A stretch of DNA of 64,000 nt from Candidatus Nitrotoga sp. MKT (lineage in GTDB: Bacteria > Pseudomonadota > Gammaproteobacteria > Burkholderiales > Gallionellaceae). Position 1 is the first letter of the stretch; each line of letters starts with the position of its first letter. Shown here piece by piece: positions 25,867 to 35,067 of this stretch. The DNA is taken from contig QFXH01000007.1 in NCBI GenBank assembly GCA_003402345.1, positions 1 to 64,000 on the forward strand. Direction: 5' to 3'. The notes below the pieces were generated by a model. That model had not been told where the DNA came from. It made no database searches and saw nothing but the letters and a program-made list of their open reading frames with translations. Both the position numbers and the translations under genes were made by a program.

Positions 25867-26181
25867 TTGAGTCATTTTGGAAAAACAACATTTAGAGCCG
25901 TGTCGATCGCAATTTTGGCTATTGTGCCCGTGATTAGCCACGCTTATCCTGCCGATCCTGAGGAATGCAAGGCAGCTGAAGGAGTATGGATAGATTTTAA
26001 AACTACGCCTTCTGATGGCTGGTGCCGCGGCCCGAAAGCAACACCTACGGGCCCTATAATGGTCTGTGCCAAAGTTAAGGGAATTGAACAGAAAGTTGGT
26101 TCGGAAATGGTATGCATCCCGCGTGATGTAGCAAGACAAAAATTGTTGTTGGAGCACGATGTTCCGGCTAAAGCGATTTAA
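25867..26181 (+). CDS. Small secreted protein with four cysteines, unknown function
   Basis: A 104-residue protein. The start is TTG at 25867, supported by AAAGGA six bases upstream; it is the only position that places a signal peptide (AVSIAILAIVPVISHA) at the N-terminus. The mature part of ~78 residues has four Cys ('EECKAA', 'GWCRG', 'MVCAK', 'MVCIP'), enough for two disulfides. No family recognised. It sits inside the peptide transporter operon between the binding protein and the first permease, in a 730-bp gap that is otherwise AT-rich. It may be an inserted gene. Confidence 0.6.
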   Translation: MSHFGKTTFRAVSIAILAIVPVISHAYPADPEECKAAEGVWIDFKTTPSDGWCRGPKATPTGPIMVCAKVKGIEQKVGSEMVCIPRDVARQKLLLEHDVPAKAI

Positions 26182-26422
26182 AAAATAAAGAAAAATGGAA
26201 GCCGGGCTGGACGATGTTGGAAGAAGTACTTGAAAGAAAATCGGTCAAGCCTCTCGGGCCGTTTAGGATGATGGGAATGTGGATAACACCTTGCTTGTAT
26301 TAAAAAAACAGCAAGTTGTTAACTTGAAATTTGCAACTTATTTTCTCTGGCGAACATAGATACGTTTATGTATCGTCTCTCATTCATTATGGTGGGTAAG
26401 TGTACCCTACAGCTCTCTCTCA

Positions 26423-27400
26423 ATGATCGCTTATCTTATTCGCCGCATTTTATATGCTATCCCGATTTTGATCGGTGTGAACCTGCTTACCTTTTCCCTT
26501 TTCTTCGTAGTGAACACGGCAGACGATATGGCGCGGATGCAATTGGGTATGAAGCGTGTTACGCCTGAAGCGATCGAAAAGTGGAAGCAGCAGCATGGTT
26601 ATGATAAACCGTTGCTATTTAATGCCCATGCAGAGGGCGTAAGTAAAATCAGCGATACGATTTTTTTCCAGAAGTCGGCCAGGATGTTTGCATTTGATTT
26701 TGGTTCATCCAACGACGGGCGTAATGTTGCGCGTGAAATTCAGACCCGCATGATGCCTAGCCTCGCCATCGCGCTACCAACTTTTCTTATTGGCCTGCTC
26801 ATCTACATTACTTTCGCGCTGCTGATGACATTGTTCAGGGCGACTGCGCTGGACATGCTGGGCGTGTCGCTATGTGTTTTGTTGATGTCCATCTCCGGCC
26901 TGTTTTACATTATTGGCGGTCAGTTCGTGGCGAGTAAATTGTGGCACTGGGTGCCGATCTCTGGCTATGCGGGCGGGTTGGACAGTATCAAATTTGTGCT
27001 GCTGCCTGTATTGATTGGCGTAATGGGTAGTGTTGGTGCCAGTAGCCGTTGGTATCGAACGATTTTTTTGGAAGAAATCGGTAAAGACTATGTGCGGACC
27101 GCCCGCGCCAAGGGTTTGTCGGAATTGCGCGTGTTATTCCGTCACGTGCTGAAGAATGCAATGATTCCGATTTTAACCGGTGTGGTGGTTGTCATTCCGC
27201 TGCTGTTCATGGGCAGCTTGCTGACCGAATCATTCTTTGGTATTCCCGGTCTAGGCAGTTACACAATAGACGCAATCAATGCGCAGGACTTCGGTGTGGT
27301 GCGTGCCATGGTATTTCTTGGTTCGATGTTGTATATCGCTGGTTTAGTTTTGACCGATATCTCATATACCATTGTTGACCCGCGAGTGAGGTTGCAATGA
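26423..27400 (+). CDS. Peptide ABC transporter permease, DppB/YejB type
   Basis: A 325-residue inner-membrane protein. It opens 'MIAYLIRRILYAIPILIGVN', typical of OppB/DppB/YejB. The EAA-loop motif 'EIGKDYVRTARAKGLSELRVLFRHVLKNAMIPI' region is at ~215-248 and ends 'LTDISYTIVDPRVRLQ'. About six membrane helices are visible. No clear Shine-Dalgarno precedes the ATG at 26423. It pairs with the second permease downstream to form the transmembrane channel. Confidence 0.9.
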   Translation: MIAYLIRRILYAIPILIGVNLLTFSLFFVVNTADDMARMQLGMKRVTPEAIEKWKQQHGYDKPLLFNAHAEGVSKISDTIFFQKSARMFAFDFGSSNDGRNVAREIQTRMMPSLAIALPTFLIGLLIYITFALLMTLFRATALDMLGVSLCVLLMSISGLFYIIGGQFVASKLWHWVPISGYAGGLDSIKFVLLPVLIGVMGSVGASSRWYRTIFLEEIGKDYVRTARAKGLSELRVLFRHVLKNAMIPILTGVVVVIPLLFMGSLLTESFFGIPGLGSYTIDAINAQDFGVVRAMVFLGSMLYIAGLVLTDISYTIVDPRVRLQ

Positions 27401-27431
27401 GCGCCTTTATAAATATATTTCCTGTCCGCAA

Positions 27432-27474
27432 TGAGTCACACATTAAGCGCAGATCAAGCTTAATGTGTGACTCA
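27432..27474. repeat. Perfect 17-bp inverted repeat between the two permease genes
   Basis: Arms TGAGTCACACATTAAGC and GCTTAATGTGTGACTCA with a 9-base spacer. It lies within a 145-bp gap where these genes normally nearly touch. No T-tract follows. It may be a small mobile palindrome, an mRNA processing/stability hairpin or an operator. Confidence 0.75.
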
Positions 27475-27545
27475 ATCTGCCCATTTCAATTCCATTCTAT
27501 GCTCAGAACGAGCGATTTTCAGTACCCAGTGCCGGGGTAAATAAT

Positions 27546-28979
27546 ATGCCCGTAATTCTTTGGACAGATGCGATGATCTATCTGCTGCTCGCAACGGTTC
27601 TTGCTGCGGCATTGTGGATACGAAAACGTCCTCATCTTGTTCTCCCTTGGCAACGCGTGGCCAAGGGCAGCGTGGGCATGGTGTCGCTGCTGCTGTTGTC
27701 GTTATTCGTGCTGGTGGGGTTACTTGACACCCTGCATTACCGCGCCGCGTTACCAGAGAAGAGCAATGGCCAGACAGTTTATTCGGCGGAGGTACTGAGT
27801 GTCTTCGATGTACTTGCCAAAGGTATAAAAAGCCGTACCGAGAAAACTTATTCTGCGCCACTGGCGGCCTATCTGTATGCCAAGGAAAGTATGGAAACGT
27901 CGGATGGAAAGATACTTCGGGATTATCCGCGCTTGCGTTATGGTGGCGCCCATCTGGTTGATCCACAGCGCGAATTTCTGGGCGATGTGCTAAAACGCAC
28001 AGGAATCGGTGCTTTAGAGGGGTTGCTAATCGGCGTGTTATTGATTGCGATCAGTAATATGTTATTCCATTTTTTCATCAAATTTAGGACAGTCTGGTCG
28101 TCGACAGGACGGGAAATCAGTAAAGATAATTGGATATCCACCTTTACCAGAGCGATGAAAAACAAGCCTTTCAAAGCATTGTTGATAACAACTTTGTTGA
28201 TAGCCATGCTGCTTGGCATAACTGCCAATCTGGCCGCGGTTTACCACGTGCTGGGTACTGACAAAGTGGGGCAGGATGTATTGTATCTCGCGCTGAAAAG
28301 TATTCGCACCGGGCTTGTGATCGGCACTGTCACCACGCTGGTGATGTTGCCATTTGCATTGCTGCTGGGTATAGCGGCAGGATACTTGCGTGGTTGGGTG
28401 GATGATGTAATCCAGTATATTTATACCGTACTAAGCTCTATCCCCAGCGTGTTGTTGATTGCGGCCGCAGTGTTAATGATGCAGGTTTATATTGAGATGC
28501 ATCCCGAGTGGTTTGAAACTTCTGCTGCACGCGCCGATTTACGCTTATTGTTTTTGTGCCTGATTCTTGGGGTGACCAGTTGGACAGGACTATGCCGCCT
28601 GCTACGTGGCGAGACACTTAAGTTGCGAGAGCTGGAATACATCCAGGCGGCGCAGGCATTCGGCGTTTCATCTTCTCGCATCCTTACTCGTCATATCGTG
28701 CCAAATGTGATGCACATCGTATTGATTGCGGTGGTGATGGATTTCAGTAGCTTGGTACTGGCCGAAGCGGTGCTATCTTATGTTGGCGTGGGTGTTGACC
28801 CTAGTACTATGAGCTTTGGCACGTTGATAAACTCCGCCCGCTTGGAGATGGGACGCGAGCCGATGGTGTGGTGGACGCTGGCGGCTGCGTTCGGATTCAT
28901 GCTGGTGCTGGTGCTGGCCGCCAATCTGTTTGCTGATGCGGTACGCGATGCGTTTGATCCGCGCTTGAATCGTACTTAG
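27546..28979 (+). CDS. Peptide ABC transporter permease, DppC/YejE type, with long N-terminal extension
   Basis: A 477-residue membrane protein, well above the ~300-340 usual for this family. The classical BPD_transp_1 core is in the last ~270 residues: 'LGTDKVGQDVLYLALKSIRTGL', then the EAA motif 'YIQAAQAFGVSSSRILTRHIVPNVMHI', ending 'DAVRDAFDPRLNRT'. The extra ~200 N-terminal residues carry at least two more hydrophobic segments and a periplasmic stretch. The start ATG at 27546 has GGGG upstream. It is followed 8 bp later by the ATPase gene. Confidence 0.88.
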   Translation: MPVILWTDAMIYLLLATVLAAALWIRKRPHLVLPWQRVAKGSVGMVSLLLLSLFVLVGLLDTLHYRAALPEKSNGQTVYSAEVLSVFDVLAKGIKSRTEKTYSAPLAAYLYAKESMETSDGKILRDYPRLRYGGAHLVDPQREFLGDVLKRTGIGALEGLLIGVLLIAISNMLFHFFIKFRTVWSSTGREISKDNWISTFTRAMKNKPFKALLITTLLIAMLLGITANLAAVYHVLGTDKVGQDVLYLALKSIRTGLVIGTVTTLVMLPFALLLGIAAGYLRGWVDDVIQYIYTVLSSIPSVLLIAAAVLMMQVYIEMHPEWFETSAARADLRLLFLCLILGVTSWTGLCRLLRGETLKLRELEYIQAAQAFGVSSSRILTRHIVPNVMHIVLIAVVMDFSSLVLAEAVLSYVGVGVDPSTMSFGTLINSARLEMGREPMVWWTLAAAFGFMLVLVLAANLFADAVRDAFDPRLNRT

Positions 28980-28987
28980 GTGGCTGC

Positions 28988-31066
28988 ATGAAATTTGATT
29001 CCTCTCTCAACCAGCTTCGCCCCCTTCCCGGCGCTCTTCCCGAAAGTGGACGAGGGGAATTTATACTGAGTGTAGATGGTTTGGTGACGCGCCTGAACAA
29101 TGGCGCGCGTGTTGTGGACGACATATCGTTCAGCCTTAAACAAGGCGAGACTTTTGCGCTGCTTGGCGAATCCGGCTGCGGCAAATCTATGACGGCATTA
29201 TCACTAATGCGTTTGCTGCCGGATGGAATACGCGTCGCCAGCGGTGATATTAAACTTGGTGAAGAAGATATTTTGGCGCTGCCAGAATATGCCATGCGTA
29301 AAGTGCGTGGAGGTCAGATGGCAATGATTTTTCAGGAACCGGGGTTGAGTTTGAACCCAGTGATGACGGTCGGTGATCAGATTGCCGAGGTATTGATATT
29401 GCATCAGCGACTGCGTGGCAAAGAAATTCATTCGCGTTGTGTTGAATTGCTGGAGCAGGTAGGTATTTCCGATGCCCCTCGCCGTGCGTCTGAATATCCA
29501 TTTCAGCTTTCCGGTGGCATGAAACAACGCGTGATGATTGCAATGGCAATGGCCGGACAACCCAAGTTGTTGATCGCAGACGAACCCACTACCGCTCTCG
29601 ACGTGACCATACAAGCGCAGGTGCTTAAACTGTTGCGCGATACGCAGCAGGAAACCGGTATGGCGTTGTTGCTGATAACCCATGATCTGGGCGTAGTCGC
29701 TCAAATGGCGCATCAGGTTGGGGTGATGTATGCCGGACAAATTATTGAGCAGGCGTCGCGTGAACAATTGTTCGCGCGTCCCGCTCATCCCTATACCCAA
29801 AAATTATTTGCCGCATTGCCGGATGCGGGACGCAGTGGACAACCATTAGCAGCCATTCCGGGCAATGTACCCTCATTGGGTGCGCCACTTGCTGCTTGTA
29901 GATTCGCTCCGCGCTGCGATAAAGCATGGGCGCTGTGCCACGAGCAAGTGCCGGAGTGGACGCAGTTGGAAAACGGCCAGGGGGTAAGATGCCATCTGTA
30001 CACATCGCAGATGGGGAATGAGAAATTAAACTTGAAAACATCCCTTTCCCCGGCCCCATCTACCGCAAGCGGGGAAGGGGCTGGGGAAGAGGGGAGGGGC
30101 GCTTCATTTTTACAAGTGGAAAACCTGCAAGTCCATTTTCCCATCCGAAAAGGCATATTGCAGCGCACGGTAGGCCACGTTAAAGCGGTAGATGGAGTGT
30201 CAATGAATATTCCAGAGGGGCGTACGCTGGCGCTGGTGGGTGAATCCGGTTGCGGTAAAACTACGGTAGGCAAGGCGCTGCTGCAACTGATTACACCTAC
30301 TGCAGGCAGCGTGCGTTTTGCGGGTCAAGAACTCATAGGCATCACTGCGGGGCAATTGCGCAAACATCGTGCTGGGATGCAAATGATATTTCAAGATCCT
30401 TATGCATCTTTAAACCCCAAGATGCGTGTAGCGGAAATTTTACAGGAGGGCATGGATGCACTATCTATCGCTAAAAATAGCGATGAGCGGCAACGCCGCA
30501 TAGATGAATTGTTGGAACAGGTTGGGTTGGAGAAAGCTTCCAAGTGGCGATATCCGCATGAGTTTTCCGGTGGGCAGCGGCAGCGTATCGCTATTGCCCG
30601 GGTGCTGGCAGTTAATCCAAATCTGCTAATTTGCGATGAACCGACCAGCGCACTGGATGTTTCGGTACAGGCGCAAATTTTAAACTTGCTGAAATCATTG
30701 CAGCAGCAATTAAGATTAAGCTACCTGTTTATATCGCACAATCTGGCGGTGGTCGAATATCTCGCGCACGAGGTATATGTGATGTATTTGGGGCGTATCG
30801 TCGAGCGTGGCACGGTGGAGGAAGTATTGCATGCCCCTAAACATCCTTATACTCAGGCATTGCTGTCTGCAGTACCGAGAATAGATGGTCAGGGCATGAA
30901 AACTATTCGTCTGCCTGGGGAAACGCCCTCTCCCTCACATCCGCCGCAAGGCTGCCACTTTCATACACGTTGCGCACAAGCCATGGCGAAATGTCGCGAA
31001 GTTTATCCAAGTGAGACCATCATTAGCACTACGCACCGTGTGCATTGTTATCTGGCGGCGGAGTAA
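28988..31066 (+). CDS. Fused two-domain peptide ABC transporter ATPase, YejF-like
   Basis: A 692-residue protein with two complete ATPase domains. Domain 1: Walker A '[13 protein letters not shown]', signature '[17 protein letters not shown]', Walker B '[12 protein letters not shown]'. Domain 2: Walker A '[15 protein letters not shown]', signature '[17 protein letters not shown]', Walker B '[12 protein letters not shown]'. Each is followed by the oligopeptide-transporter C-terminal Cys region ('[15 protein letters not shown]', '[15 protein letters not shown]'). The linker near residues 352-370 ('[20 protein letters not shown]') is the translation of a REP-like DNA palindrome. The first 24 residues are also encoded by G/C-block DNA of similar look. 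Confidence 0.92.
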   Translation: MKFDSSLNQLRPLPGALPESGRGEFILSVDGLVTRLNNGARVVDDISFSLKQGETFALLGESGCGKSMTALSLMRLLPDGIRVASGDIKLGEEDILALPEYAMRKVRGGQMAMIFQEPGLSLNPVMTVGDQIAEVLILHQRLRGKEIHSRCVELLEQVGISDAPRRASEYPFQLSGGMKQRVMIAMAMAGQPKLLIADEPTTALDVTIQAQVLKLLRDTQQETGMALLLITHDLGVVAQMAHQVGVMYAGQIIEQASREQLFARPAHPYTQKLFAALPDAGRSGQPLAAIPGNVPSLGAPLAACRFAPRCDKAWALCHEQVPEWTQLENGQGVRCHLYTSQMGNEKLNLKTSLSPAPSTASGEGAGEEGRGASFLQVENLQVHFPIRKGILQRTVGHVKAVDGVSMNIPEGRTLALVGESGCGKTTVGKALLQLITPTAGSVRFAGQELIGITAGQLRKHRAGMQMIFQDPYASLNPKMRVAEILQEGMDALSIAKNSDERQRRIDELLEQVGLEKASKWRYPHEFSGGQRQRIAIARVLAVNPNLLICDEPTSALDVSVQAQILNLLKSLQQQLRLSYLFISHNLAVVEYLAHEVYVMYLGRIVERGTVEEVLHAPKHPYTQALLSAVPRIDGQGMKTIRLPGETPSPSHPPQGCHFHTRCAQAMAKCREVYPSETIISTTHRVHCYLAAE
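29020..29058. repeat. Possible degenerate REP-like palindrome at the ATPase N-terminus
   Basis: C-rich block CCCCCTTCCCGGCGC followed by CTTCCCGAAAGTGGACGAGG, translated as '[14 protein letters not shown]'. The layout resembles the element at 30042-30094 but symmetry is weak. Confidence 0.35.
30042..30094. repeat. REP-like palindromic element inserted in frame in the ABC ATPase linker
   Basis: A C-rich arm (CCCTTTCCCCGGCCCC) and a G-rich arm (GGGGAAGGGGCTGGGG then AAGAGGG) flank GCAAGC. This is the layout of the common proteobacterial intergenic palindrome. It is a multiple of three in effect, leaves the reading frame open and adds a Ser/Gly/Ala/Glu-rich linker. Confidence 0.75.
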
Positions 31067-31088
31067 AAATGAGGTAGGTTGGCAATAA

Positions 31089-31326
31089 TGGAGTCCAACG
31101 GATTAAAAAATTGCTTTCTCTGTCGGCTGTAGAAATATTTTGATAACCTAGTTTTTCAGCGTCCCTCCCGGTAATGATAGACGCTTTGCAACTTCAGGTA
31201 TCGTCATCCCGTCCACTTCATGCAGGCGTACTACCTGCTCCTGAAATCTCTGTGTGTAAATCCCTCTTGGTATCCGTTCCATTTTAGTCTTCCGTTCCCA
31301 GTACTTTACAGAAACGTCGGACTCCA
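31089..31326 (-). mobile_element. IS3-family remnant (238 bp) with terminal inverted repeats and orfA fragment
   Basis: The ends read TGGAGTCCAACG and, inverted, TGGAGTCCGACG. Inside on the minus strand (31148-31282) is a 44-residue frame 'MERIPRGIYTQRFQEQVVRL' then 'MTIPEVAKRLSLPGGTLKN' and stop. This is the helix-turn-helix N-terminus of an IS3-type OrfA. The rest of orfA and all of orfB are gone. Confidence 0.75.
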
Positions 31327-31559
31327 TTTTTTCGAGTCTACCTCACGTTGGCTGCTGTTGCGGATCACTGTCGCATGCGGGGACAGCATGGCTTGGATGG
31401 CATCGAGTGCTGCCTCTGCCTTGCCTTTTTAAAAGACGGAACGCTTATCGTATATCTAAAAAATGAGTAAAATTGTTTAAAAAATTTACCCAGCATTGCC
31501 CTGACTGTCCAATTTTCCGAGGTAGAGGTGAGTGGTATTCAAGCGAAAGGAAGATAATC

Positions 31560-32444
31560 ATGGCACTACTCAAACGTCTTTTAGCTGCAACCGACCTTTC
31601 CGCGCCTGCTCGACATGCCGTCGAGCGCGCGGCCTTGGTGAGCCAGGAAACGGGAGCATCGTTGGACTTGCTCCATGTGGCCAACCTCGCACCATTGGAA
31701 AGACTTCGACAGCTCATGCTGGAAACGTCGGAAGAACTACAACAACGGGTACTTGATGCCGCGCGCGCGAAATTATGCGAGCTGGCCGAGGCGCTACTTA
31801 AGAGCTATAACGTGTCTGCCGGTACGCGTATCGTCTGTGGTTCCTTGCTTACGGAATTGGCCAAGGAACTGGATGCGATGGCGGCGGATCTGATCGTTTG
31901 TGGTGCCCGTGGCGAGAGTTTTATGCGGCACCTGCTGCTGGGTTCGACCGCTGAAAGAATGCTTAGTGAAACGAAATGCCCCATGCTGGTCGTCAAACAG
32001 GCCGCTCATGAACACTATCGGACGTTACTCGTACCCGTGGACTTCTCCCCTTCTTCTCTGCGGGCCATGGTAAATGCACGGGCCGTCGCCCCGCACGCCG
32101 ATCTTGTATTGCTGCACGTTTTTGAAGTTCCATTTGAGGGATACTTGAGCTACGTTAGTGTAGATGAGGATACCATCAATCATTATCGTGTGATTGCCAA
32201 GCAGGAGGCTGCTCAAAAGCTGCTTGCATTGATCAAGGAGGCTGAGCTACCGCTGAACACCGTCCGGTTCATCGTGCTGCACGGTGATCCATCTTTGCGC
32301 ATCGTCGAGCAGGAACAAGAGCTGAATTGCGATCTGATCGTAATGGGTAAGCACGGAGAAAATATGCTCGAAGAGCTATTTCTCGGCAGCGTCACAAAGC
32401 ACGTTTTGGCCGAGTCGCAATGCGATGTCCTGGTTTCGGTGTGA
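31560..32444 (+). CDS. Tandem universal stress protein (two UspA domains)
   Basis: A 294-residue protein made of two UspA domains, ~1-145 and ~148-294. Each has the ATP-binding-type glycine motif: 'LIVCGARGESFMRHLLLGSTAERML' and 'LIVMGKHGENMLEELFLGSVTKHVL' (G-2x-G-9x-G). Domain 1 opens 'RLLAATDLSAPARHAVERA', domain 2 'TLLVPVDFSPSSLRAM'. The ATG at 31560 is preceded by AAAGGAAG. It is isolated and lies just right of the IS3 remnant. The stress it responds to is unknown. Confidence 0.9.
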   Translation: MALLKRLLAATDLSAPARHAVERAALVSQETGASLDLLHVANLAPLERLRQLMLETSEELQQRVLDAARAKLCELAEALLKSYNVSAGTRIVCGSLLTELAKELDAMAADLIVCGARGESFMRHLLLGSTAERMLSETKCPMLVVKQAAHEHYRTLLVPVDFSPSSLRAMVNARAVAPHADLVLLHVFEVPFEGYLSYVSVDEDTINHYRVIAKQEAAQKLLALIKEAELPLNTVRFIVLHGDPSLRIVEQEQELNCDLIVMGKHGENMLEELFLGSVTKHVLAESQCDVLVSV

Positions 32445-32564
32445 CCCGTGCTTAATGTAATACATGACATGCTCACGCTAAAAGATGTGGCCTTATATCT
32501 GTAGGTGTCCAAGTGAATGCTGGATTACCAACAAAAGGTAAAGCAAATGGTAGCGGAGGAAAGG

Positions 32565-34037
32565 TTAAGGATATTGAGCAATGCGTTGCGTCTTGTACAT
32601 AAATTTCTTCATTCTTTTGCTGGCCATGCCAAGTTTACTGCGATTCTTATCAGCACTGGAAATGTGAGATGATTTATCGAGTTGCATGATGAAAATGTGC
32701 TGACCTGGATTGAGTGTTTTTACGTTGTTATTCCAACCTTGCAGCTTTTCCACACTCACTTTGTAGAGGCGGGAAATAGCACTCAAAGTGTCGCCTTTAC
32801 GTACCGTGTATCTAATAGTATTCCCAGGCAATTGGCTGGCAAGGGCAGGGTGGGAATTAAATGCCTTGAATTCATTTTCTGCACTCTGACCATTAAGTGG
32901 TACCAGTAGCATCTGCCCGGTATTTACCTTAAGTTGTTTTGTTGACAGGCCATTGATGGATCGAAATGTCTCTGGTGACAGGCCGAAGCGTGTCGCGAGT
33001 CCGTTTATTTGTTCCCCTTTCCTGCTTTTATAAGCCTGCCATGATACGAGCGGCAAACTGTTGCTTGCCAGATTGGTGCGAAAGGTTTCCACCTTATCCA
33101 CGGGTAACAATAGTACTTCTGAATTTTCTTGTAGGATAACCGGACGGTTGTGGGCGGGATTCAGCGCGCGGAATTCATCCAGCGTAACATCCGCCAACCC
33201 TGCGGCAAGTTCCATATCAATATTTTTTGATGTGCTGACAGCAACGAAATACGGTTGATCCGGAACGGGATGCAGCGCCAAGCCGAAGCTGGCTGGGTTG
33301 CTGACAATATTTTTTATTGCTTGCAGTTTGGGTACATAGTTGCGGGTTTCGGACGGCATTTTCAGGTTGGCGTAATTTGCCGGCAGACCCAATTTGCGGT
33401 TATGTGCGAGAGCCCGCTGTACTGCGCCTTCGCCCCAGTTGTATGCGGCAAGCGCCAATTCCCAATCGCCGAATATGCCATGCAGTTTTTGCAGGTAGTC
33501 GAGCGCTCCAAGGGTTGCGCTGATAATATTGCGCCGCCCGTCGTACCACCAATTCTGCTGCATGCCAAAATGTTTGCCTGTAGACGGGATGAACTGCCAA
33601 ATTCCAGACGCGTTAGAGACGGAATTGCCTCCTGGATTAAACGCGCTTTCAATCATGGGTAGCAGTGCGATTTCCGATGGCATTCCGCGCCGCTCTACTT
33701 CCTCCACAATAAAATGGAGATAGCGCTGCCCACGCTCCGTCATCCGTTGCATATAGTCTGGACGCTTTGCGTACCATTGCTCGTGGTTCGCCACTAGCGG
33801 GCTATTCAATGTGCGCAACGCGTAACCATTTCGGATGCGTTGCCATAAGTCGTTTTGCGGAAGGTTAGGGTCGACAGTGAGTGTCAGATTGGAGTCAGTA
33901 GAAGGTTGCGGTACGGAATCTACTGGTATGGAATCAAGCGAGCTATTCAAAACTTTTTCCTCCGCATGAGCCGTAGACACTACAGTAAGTGCAATGCAAA
34001 CGGAAAAAACGTATAAGTAAAGTTTGTTTAACTGCAC
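32565..34037 (-). CDS. mltD: Membrane-bound lytic murein transglycosylase MltD-like with LysM domains
   Basis: A 490-residue exported peptidoglycan lyase. The signal peptide is residues 1-25 (YVFSVCIALTVVSTAHA), without a lipobox Cys, unlike E. coli MltD. The SLT domain has 'MPSEIALLPMIESAFNPGG' with catalytic Glu130, 'ASGIWQFIPSTGKHFGM' and 'LALAAYNWGEGAVQRAL'. Two clear LysM peptidoglycan-binding repeats follow (~345-385 and ~408-455, 'YTVRKGDTLSAISRLYKVS'), preceded by a divergent LysM-like segment. The tail is basic. Transcribed alone on the minus strand. Confidence 0.9.
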   Translation of the reverse strand: MQLNKLYLYVFSVCIALTVVSTAHAEEKVLNSSLDSIPVDSVPQPSTDSNLTLTVDPNLPQNDLWQRIRNGYALRTLNSPLVANHEQWYAKRPDYMQRMTERGQRYLHFIVEEVERRGMPSEIALLPMIESAFNPGGNSVSNASGIWQFIPSTGKHFGMQQNWWYDGRRNIISATLGALDYLQKLHGIFGDWELALAAYNWGEGAVQRALAHNRKLGLPANYANLKMPSETRNYVPKLQAIKNIVSNPASFGLALHPVPDQPYFVAVSTSKNIDMELAAGLADVTLDEFRALNPAHNRPVILQENSEVLLLPVDKVETFRTNLASNSLPLVSWQAYKSRKGEQINGLATRFGLSPETFRSINGLSTKQLKVNTGQMLLVPLNGQSAENEFKAFNSHPALASQLPGNTIRYTVRKGDTLSAISRLYKVSVEKLQGWNNNVKTLNPGQHIFIMQLDKSSHISSADKNRSKLGMASKRMKKFMYKTQRIAQYP

Positions 34038-34173
34038 TGGTGATATCCTACAGAAGTCAAATTATGCCGAGGGTTGCTTAGGGTGAAAGGGCGTTTCAAT
34101 TATTGGGTAAGCAGTTTTCTACAGTGATATTACGGGTACGGAAATTTTTGAAATTGCTATTCGTATGGATTAG

Positions 34174-35067
34174 TTATATTGACGTTTGTTCCTTTGCTTT
34201 AATCAAGGCTTGTTCGGCTAACATTATATTGCGGCTTTTTGGTGTTTCCAAGCTGATGCGCCCAAGTGCTCCTGTGCGGTAATCCTGCAACAACATGAGA
34301 GCAGCTTTTTCCAGATCTGGAACGCCCCCCTTGAGTAGATAACCGCGCCGTTTTGCGACTGCTTCGATAATGCCTACTCCATCCAGGCCTTCTACGGAAA
34401 ATCCGTAACGGTTTGCAAGCAGGTTGGGGTAACCTGCCAGCAGGATATCGCCCAGAAAACTGGCCACTTCTTCGTCGATGATGGCATTTCGCCCTACCGC
34501 ATGGCTTGCGGCCAGCATGAGGCCATCGCTGTCATGTTCAATTTTTGGCCACATGAGTCCCGGCGTATCGATTAGCGTCATCCGTTCATTCAGGTCGAAT
34601 CCTTGCTGATTTTTGGTTACTGCTGGCTCATCGCCTACAGCCGCTACCCGACGCTTCAGCAGCGCATTTATCAGTGTGGATTTTCCTACATTAGGAATGC
34701 CCATGATCATCATGCGTAACGGTTTGAGCCTGTTATCACGATGCGGGGCAAGCATCTCGCATAAACTGGGAACCTTGGCGACATCTCCTGGTTTTTTGCA
34801 AGAAAGTGCTACGGCCTTAATTCCTTTTTGTTCATTGTAAAAATTCAACCAAGCTGTAGTAGCGGCAGGATCTGCCAAATCGGCTTTATTAAGAATTTTC
34901 AAACAGGGCCGTTGCCGATGTAAGCGCAGCTCCTTAATGATAGGATTGCTGCCTGCTTCTGGCACACGCGCATCCAGCACTTCTATGATCATATCGACAC
35001 GTTCCATGGTTTCGGCCGCTTTTTTGCGCGCCGAAACCATGTGGCCGGGAAACCACTGAATGGACAT
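34174..35067 (-). CDS. rbgA: Ribosome biogenesis GTPase RbgA/YlqF
   Basis: A 297-residue circularly permuted GTPase. G4 'LNKADLAD' (~60) comes before the P-loop 'GIPNVGKSTLINALL' (~123-137) and G3 'LIDTPGLMWP' (~165). It opens with the family motif 'MSIQWFPGHMVSARKKA'. RbgA/YlqF assists late assembly of the large ribosomal subunit. Length is normal and motifs are intact. Start is the ATG at 35067. It is on the same strand as mltD with a 136-bp gap. Confidence 0.92.
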   Translation of the reverse strand: MSIQWFPGHMVSARKKAAETMERVDMIIEVLDARVPEAGSNPIIKELRLHRQRPCLKILNKADLADPAATTAWLNFYNEQKGIKAVALSCKKPGDVAKVPSLCEMLAPHRDNRLKPLRMMIMGIPNVGKSTLINALLKRRVAAVGDEPAVTKNQQGFDLNERMTLIDTPGLMWPKIEHDSDGLMLAASHAVGRNAIIDEEVASFLGDILLAGYPNLLANRYGFSVEGLDGVGIIEAVAKRRGYLLKGGVPDLEKAALMLLQDYRTGALGRISLETPKSRNIMLAEQALIKAKEQTSI

